In this document: positions 59,546-64,000 of the stretch, piece after piece
Position numbering within the stretch: the stretch's first letter is position 1
Layout of the letters: each line of letters starts with the position of its first letter
Assembly: GCA_036937835.1 (NCBI GenBank)
Contig: CM072878.1
Location: 7,203,001-7,267,000 of the forward strand
Length of the DNA: 64,000 bases
Reading direction: 5' to 3'
Source of the DNA: Pampus argenteus
Lineage: Eukaryota; Chordata; Actinopteri; Scombriformes; Stromateidae
Position numbers and translations under genes: made by a program
Notes under the pieces: model-generated
What the model saw: the letters and a program-made list of their open reading frames with translations, nothing else
The model's database searches: none
What the model was told of the DNA's origin: nothing

Positions 59546-60009
59546 TAAAATTATACAGCAAGAACAACAATGAAGAAAAACATTTTCAGGTTTGAAGCAA
59601 TGACATTAAAAAACAAAATTCCTTTCCCTCCCATTTCTGTTTAAATGAAATGAAACATATTGGAATTGAAAATGTCACAGCTGGAATGACGGGCCTGATC
59701 CAACATTGAACCTAAACATCCTAATTTGAGCTTTTGGATTTTAGGGCTTTACTTAGGTAAAAAACAAAACAGAAAACAAATGTAATTAGTACAACATGGA
59801 CCCTCTCAATGTCTAATCCCTTGCTCCCCTGTGTTGAAAAATGGAACAGTACTAAATACTGCTGTCAATAAAAAGGCAGCTAAATATAATGGAGAAATTA
59901 GTGACTGAAATAAAGACAATGTTGCTTTAAGGTTGTGAGGGTACACAGAGTGAGGTGGGGTGAGCCCCAATGTCCAACAGAAAATACACCAGATGTCCAA
60001 AAATTGCAC

Positions 60010-62286
60010 TTAACCAGAACATCCTCTACATCCACAGTGGGTGCATTCAATGATCCGTCCCTGCAGAGAGAGAAGAAACAGACACATTTAGACCACAAAG
60101 GGAACATCTTACTATAAATGTCACCATGTGGTAAGGTAAGTGGTAAACTTCATTATTCTTTGCTTTATGAAGTATCCTGTATTTTAAAATATAACAACAT
60201 ACAATGTTAAAATATCTATGTTGTGTAATATGCACTGTCCCCTAAGTGAGAAGTCACTGAATTCTGTCAGACTTACAACTTCTAGCTTGCTCTTGGGGAC
60301 TCTGCAGATGCAGTTGGTTCCAAAGTTGGTGTCTCGTGTTTGGATGCAACGCAGGCAGCACAGGTTCTCGTAGCCCTGCTTCTTCCACTTGGCAATCAGG
60401 TTCTTGTCTGCATAGCCCTCCTTTATACAGTACTCATACAGCTCTGCCAGAACACACACAGAAAGGCAATATTGGTCTGGTGTCTAATACACAGAGTTGA
60501 GCTACAAATGGGTTTCATATGTGTGGTCATGTGCAAATACAAAAATAAAAAAACAACAATAGTGAAAAATACATTTTGAAAGGGAGGGGAAAAAATAAAC
60601 TTAGTCTTAGGGACTTAAATATATTAAATTCTCTACAAATGTAGGGACTCACCACACAAGTAGTGTTATTCAAACCCACTCTAATTTCAAGTCTAATGAA
60701 ATTACCAAGGTTTCCACAGATAGCAAATATGTCATGCTGAATTACAGGGAAGGATGATATAAAATGCAGAAAGAGAAGAAGAAAGAGGAAGCATGGAAAG
60801 AACAAAGGGGAAATGGGAAACATTGAAAGCCTGTCTACCTCTGCTGATGGCTTTCCTTTTGTAGAAGAGGTCGTAGATGTATCGACTCCGCTGATGATGC
60901 AGCCTGAAAATGGGCCAAAGGGACTCCACCTTTCGCTTCCCCTCATGAGGCTCTGTTTCAGCTGGAACAGAGATGAAAACCCATACATTTAAAAAAAATG
61001 AAATTCAAATCAAACAAATTAAAATAAAAGACTGTGAATAATGTGATGTCACATCATATATGATGCCTAAAAAATAAAGTATGTCTCATTACAAAACCAC
61101 TAATCTATTCCAATAACAGCCTCCATTCTTCTGGGAAGGTTTTCCAAAATATTCTGGGACCTGACTGGAGGGATTTGAACCCATTCAACCACAAGAGCAT
61201 TAGAGAGGACAGCACTTACTGGGTGATGAGGCCTGGCTCACAGTCAGCACCTCCAAAATACTGCAAGTGTCAACTATATCTAACTCAAAAACCCATTTCA
61301 CTGTGGCCCTGGCTTTTGTGCACAGTCCTACCCCAAACCGTTGCCACAAAGTTGGAATCATGTTAATGTCTAAAATATAAAATTTACTGGCAACCATTTT
61401 GATAAGCGAAAAATAGTTTTAGTCATTATTTTAAGCAAATATGGCAAAAATGTTGCTGTTTTTAGCCTCTCAAATGTGATGATTTAATGATTTTCTTTTC
61501 CATAAACTGAATAAGCTTTTTGAGTTGCAGACTGTTGTCAAGACATTTGACTCTGGGCAATTATAACTAATTGCAGACATACATGTATTTTATACAGTAA
61601 CAACACTTCCCGTAATAGGAACTAAAGGACTCAGAACAAAAATTATACGGTCACATACTGTTTGATATAATACAGAACCGCATAAAAACAATCTGGTTAA
61701 AACACCATCTCACCAGTACTAGTTTAGTTACTTTGGTCCTGCTCTCTCGAACAACAAAACCACATGACTTGAAATCACTCTATACTGTTTCCAGGTTTAA
61801 AAGTGTTAAAGGGTTAAAACTCAAAACCTCAAAAATCCTGCTTATTTATGACTATTCAATACTGTTACCTGTCTGTGTGTGTGTGGGTGGACAACTTCTT
61901 TCGCCTTTTTTGGGTTATTCTATTTCAGCATTTTTGAAACGTTATTATTATGCCGATCAATTGCTTTCATGCAGATATTAAGCTGTTTGAACTAATAACT
62001 GTTCCACCGTCGATGTGTGTTTCCCCCTAACCCAAATGTACCTTAATCCAAACCAGTTATCTCCGTTATGCCTAATCTTTACTGCTACGGAAAACAGAAT
62101 TTTAACAGGAAAGGAATATTATTCGAAAGGGAACAGACGTCGACACGCAGCGCTGTGCGGAGCATAGCAACAGTCGTCTTCTACCGGCTCACCTTCTCTC
62201 ATTTTCTGATCCAGCTCATCCAAAGTGGGCTCAATAAGCTCCCAGCCATCTGGGGGTGGCTTCCGACTCCTCTTTACTTTGGGCAT
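60010..62286 (-). CDS. bud31: BUD31 homolog, spliceosomal protein (144 aa)
   Basis: Small nuclear zinc protein (G10 family) of the activated spliceosome. Coding exons 5' to 3': 62286-62193, 60961-60839, 60443-60277, 60060-60010 (435 nt), exactly the 144-aa length of human BUD31. N-terminus MPKVKRSRKPPPDGWELIEP; middle LWPIFRLHHQRSRYIYDLFY; C-terminal Cys-rich zinc clusters (NLCCLRCIQ, TNCICRVPK, IIECTHCGCRGCSG). Identity to human is almost complete, as usual for this family. Exon 1 is separated by a 1.2-kb intron that carries a Tc1-like relic. It faces smcr8 tail-to-tail and pdap1 head-to-head. Confidence 0.97.
61110..61380 (-). mobile_element. Degenerate Tc1-like transposase relic in bud31 intron 1
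   Basis: On the minus strand the end nearest 61110 reads ILENLPRRMEAVIG, a signature of Tc1-family transposase C-termini. The plus strand (AACAGCCTCCATTCTTCTGG, GAACCCATTCAACCACAAGA, GAGGCCTGGCTCACAGTCAG, TTGCCACAAAGTTGGAATCA) matches from memory a widespread fish Tc1-like element, with an internal deletion between the last two motifs. Frames are broken and no terminal repeats were found, so this is an old fragment, unrelated in age to the element at 37519. Confidence 0.75.
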
Positions 62287-62938
62287 TTTGGTCTGTTTTT
62301 GTACAAAATGAGAACAAAAGCGCCTGGTGTTTTGATTGAGCTAAATCCGCGCCTGGGCCTTTAATTATGACGTCACATGGAGGGGTCCTATTTCACCTTC
62401 TCGTCTCTCGACTGACGTAAACCACGTAAAAGTAAACAACAAACATTCACATTTGTCAGCGTTTTATTGCCTGTTAAATCGCTTCACACAATATACGCGT
62501 TACTGTAAACACGTATTCACGTCAGTGTAAAGATGTTTACTGATAAAGATAAATAAAGATGTATTTCTATCGTTTCTGGCGTATTGCATCACTTTAGCAC
62601 ACTAACAACTTGCCTTAAAATAAACAACATGAGATGTGTCTTGTATTTTATAACTCACGTTAATTTGAGGAGTAAGTGGGGATTATATAAAGTAAAAGTA
62701 CATTATTTAGATTATAGTAGCAGATAGTTTTGTTAAATACATAGAACATTTTCTACATTGAAGATTTGTTTACAGGCAAATCCTTGAACAGGCGGGGGCC
62801 TACTTACAATAATATTTGCTGCTCATCATAACCGTGAGTTTAGCCAGCTGTCAGTTAGTGCCACTTCCTTACCATTAATGTTTTTTGTCAGGACTTAGTT
62901 GCAAGGGAGGTTTTAATAAAGTTTTTTCGTGTGTCAAA
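62287..62938. promoter_or_regulatory. Bidirectional promoter between bud31 and pdap1
   Basis: Only 652 bp separate the divergent start codons. A full consensus CRE palindrome (TGACGTCA) lies at 62368-62375, 82 bp upstream of the bud31 AUG; a further half-site-like TGACGT occurs near 62413. BUD31 and PDAP1 are also divergent neighbours in human. Confidence 0.7.
62368..62375. promoter_or_regulatory. Consensus CRE (TGACGTCA)
   Basis: Perfect 8-bp palindrome, the binding site of CREB/ATF factors, placed close to the bud31 start in a short divergent promoter. Position relative to the transcription start is unknown. Confidence 0.7.
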
Positions 62939-63172
62939 ATGCCCAAAGGAGGTAAGAATGAACGTACAACTTGTTACTGTGTGTTGAAATCATGTTTTGT
63001 GCATTTGTTATCCACCTTACAACAGTCAGCTAAACAAATAAAGGTGATTTTCTAACTTGCATATGTGCGCTTTCGGTGGTATTCAAGTATGAAAACAAGC
63101 ACTGGCAGTATTTTTTATAAACTCACCCGCTTGTTTTTGATGACTCGCCACCTGTATGTTTGTTTGTTTGTT

Positions 63173-63212
<40 letters not shown>

Positions 63213-63406
63213 ATTCTTTCCTCATGGTCATCACTGCAGGCAGGAAAGGTGGCCACAAGGGTCGCATGCGGACATACACCAGCCCTGAGGAGATAGATGC
63301 CCAGATGAAGGCAGAGAAAGAGAGAAAAATGGTGGGTGGAAATTACAACATCTCCAAAAAATCCCCATCACACTGTTCAACGTCCACAGGCAAATGTCAT
63401 TCTCTT

Positions 63407-63458
<52 letters not shown>

Positions 63459-63741
63459 CATTCTTGACAAAAACGTCAGTTGGTTTCCAAATAATATCTT
63501 GCTGTTTGACCAGCTGCTTAAATATAAAAAGAGCAAGAAAATCTGCATACACATGTTTTGTATGTATTGTCTGTTGTAAACTGTATGTATTTGACTTGAT
63601 GCCTTTTTGTTTGTCAATGTCATCTTATCTTGTGTGTTTCAGAATGAGGATGAGGGTGAGGGTGCCGCTCAGACTGACACAGCAGAGAAGCTGCCAGGAT
63701 CAGGATCAGGATCAGAAGACAGCGATGATGAAAACTCCCAG
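62939..63741 (+). CDS. pdap1: 28 kDa heat- and acid-stable phosphoprotein, 5' part (first 3 coding exons)
   Basis: Small, highly charged phosphoprotein reported to bind PDGF and, more recently, linked to translation control and B-cell biology. Coding exons visible: 62939-62951, 63240-63331, 63643-63741; the gene continues beyond the right edge. The first 68 codons read MPKGGRKGGHKGRMRTYTSP EEIDAQMKAEKERKM, then an acidic Ser-rich stretch with GSGSGSEDSDDENSQ. Human PDAP1 begins MPKGGRKGGHKGRARQYTSP, so the first exon is only 13 coding nt in both models. The remaining exons (KRKGVEGLIDIENPN region in human) are not in the window; 63742-64000 is intron. Confidence 0.93.
63177..63211. repeat. 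(TG)n microsatellite in pdap1 intron 1
   Basis: About 17 TG units preceded by five TGTT units (63157-63177), ending about 29 bp before exon 2. Confidence 0.9.
63409..63455. repeat. (TC)n microsatellite in pdap1 intron 2
   Basis: About 23 uninterrupted TC units; pure polypyrimidine on the transcribed strand, 190 bp before exon 3. Confidence 0.9.
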
Positions 63742-64000
63742 GTACCACCACACTAAATCTGTCACTCCTCCTTTCAGACAGTGACTTCACATTAACATGG
63801 ACTGTAGTAATAAATTATTTGTTATTGGTACAGTATTGTATTATATGTGCACATTATAATTTAGGTTTTGAGAGGTTCTGTATTTATATTATAAGTTAAT
63901 GCTTTGATTAAATTGTTTCTATAGGTTTCACTCATATTAAAGTGTATATGCTATGGAGCAGAGCCTTATTAATGACTGAAGACGGCCCTCACAGCAGCAT

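Overview
The window is vertebrate nuclear DNA, most likely from a ray-finned (percomorph-like) fish. It shows compact multi-exon genes with GT-AG introns, many dinucleotide microsatellites, a DDE Tc1/mariner transposon, and proteins that align along their length with human EP300, CBX7, TOP3A, SMCR8, BUD31 and PDAP1. There are no operons, phage genes, CRISPR arrays or other prokaryotic features. Exon models were built by hand from ORFs, splice sites and remembered human family sequences. Reading phases close through every exon junction of all six genes.

Layout: (1) 1-28560, + strand, ep300: 30 coding exons and 2837 aa, with TAZ1, KIX, bromodomain, RING/PHD, HAT, ZZ, TAZ2 and IBiD followed by a Gln-rich tail. 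(2) 29445-33857, - strand, cbx7: 6 coding exons, 376 aa, a Polycomb PRC1 chromodomain protein, tail-to-tail with ep300. (3) 34.3-39.9 kb, non-coding, with a dispersed repeat, a hairpin, and a nearly intact Tc1/mariner element (37519-38738) that has a one-frame break in its transposase. (4) 39873-51335, - strand, top3a: 19 coding exons, 1040 aa, DNA topoisomerase III alpha with an apparent mitochondrial presequence and a nuclear restart Met. (5) 53278-56872, + strand, smcr8: 3 coding exons, 936 aa, head-to-head with top3a. (6) 60010-62286, - strand, bud31: 4 coding exons, 144 aa. (7) 62939 to the right edge, + strand, pdap1: first 3 coding exons only, head-to-head with bud31 across a 652-bp promoter that carries a consensus CRE.

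Functionally these are a chromatin acetyltransferase, a Polycomb reader, a decatenase, a C9orf72-complex GAP subunit, a splicing factor and a small phosphoprotein. They do not form a pathway. The notable organisation is two divergent gene pairs (top3a/smcr8 and bud31/pdap1), both known as neighbours in human, brought together with an ep300-cbx7 block. From memory these map to three human regions (17p11, 7q22, 22q13).

I found no novel multi-gene system. The best leads are the DD36E-spaced transposon with a single frame break, the VPGG minisatellite next to the ep300 IBiD, a fully open 102-nt ep300 intron, the GC-AG intron of top3a with a TG microsatellite at its donor, the dual start of top3a, and the bud31/pdap1 CRE.
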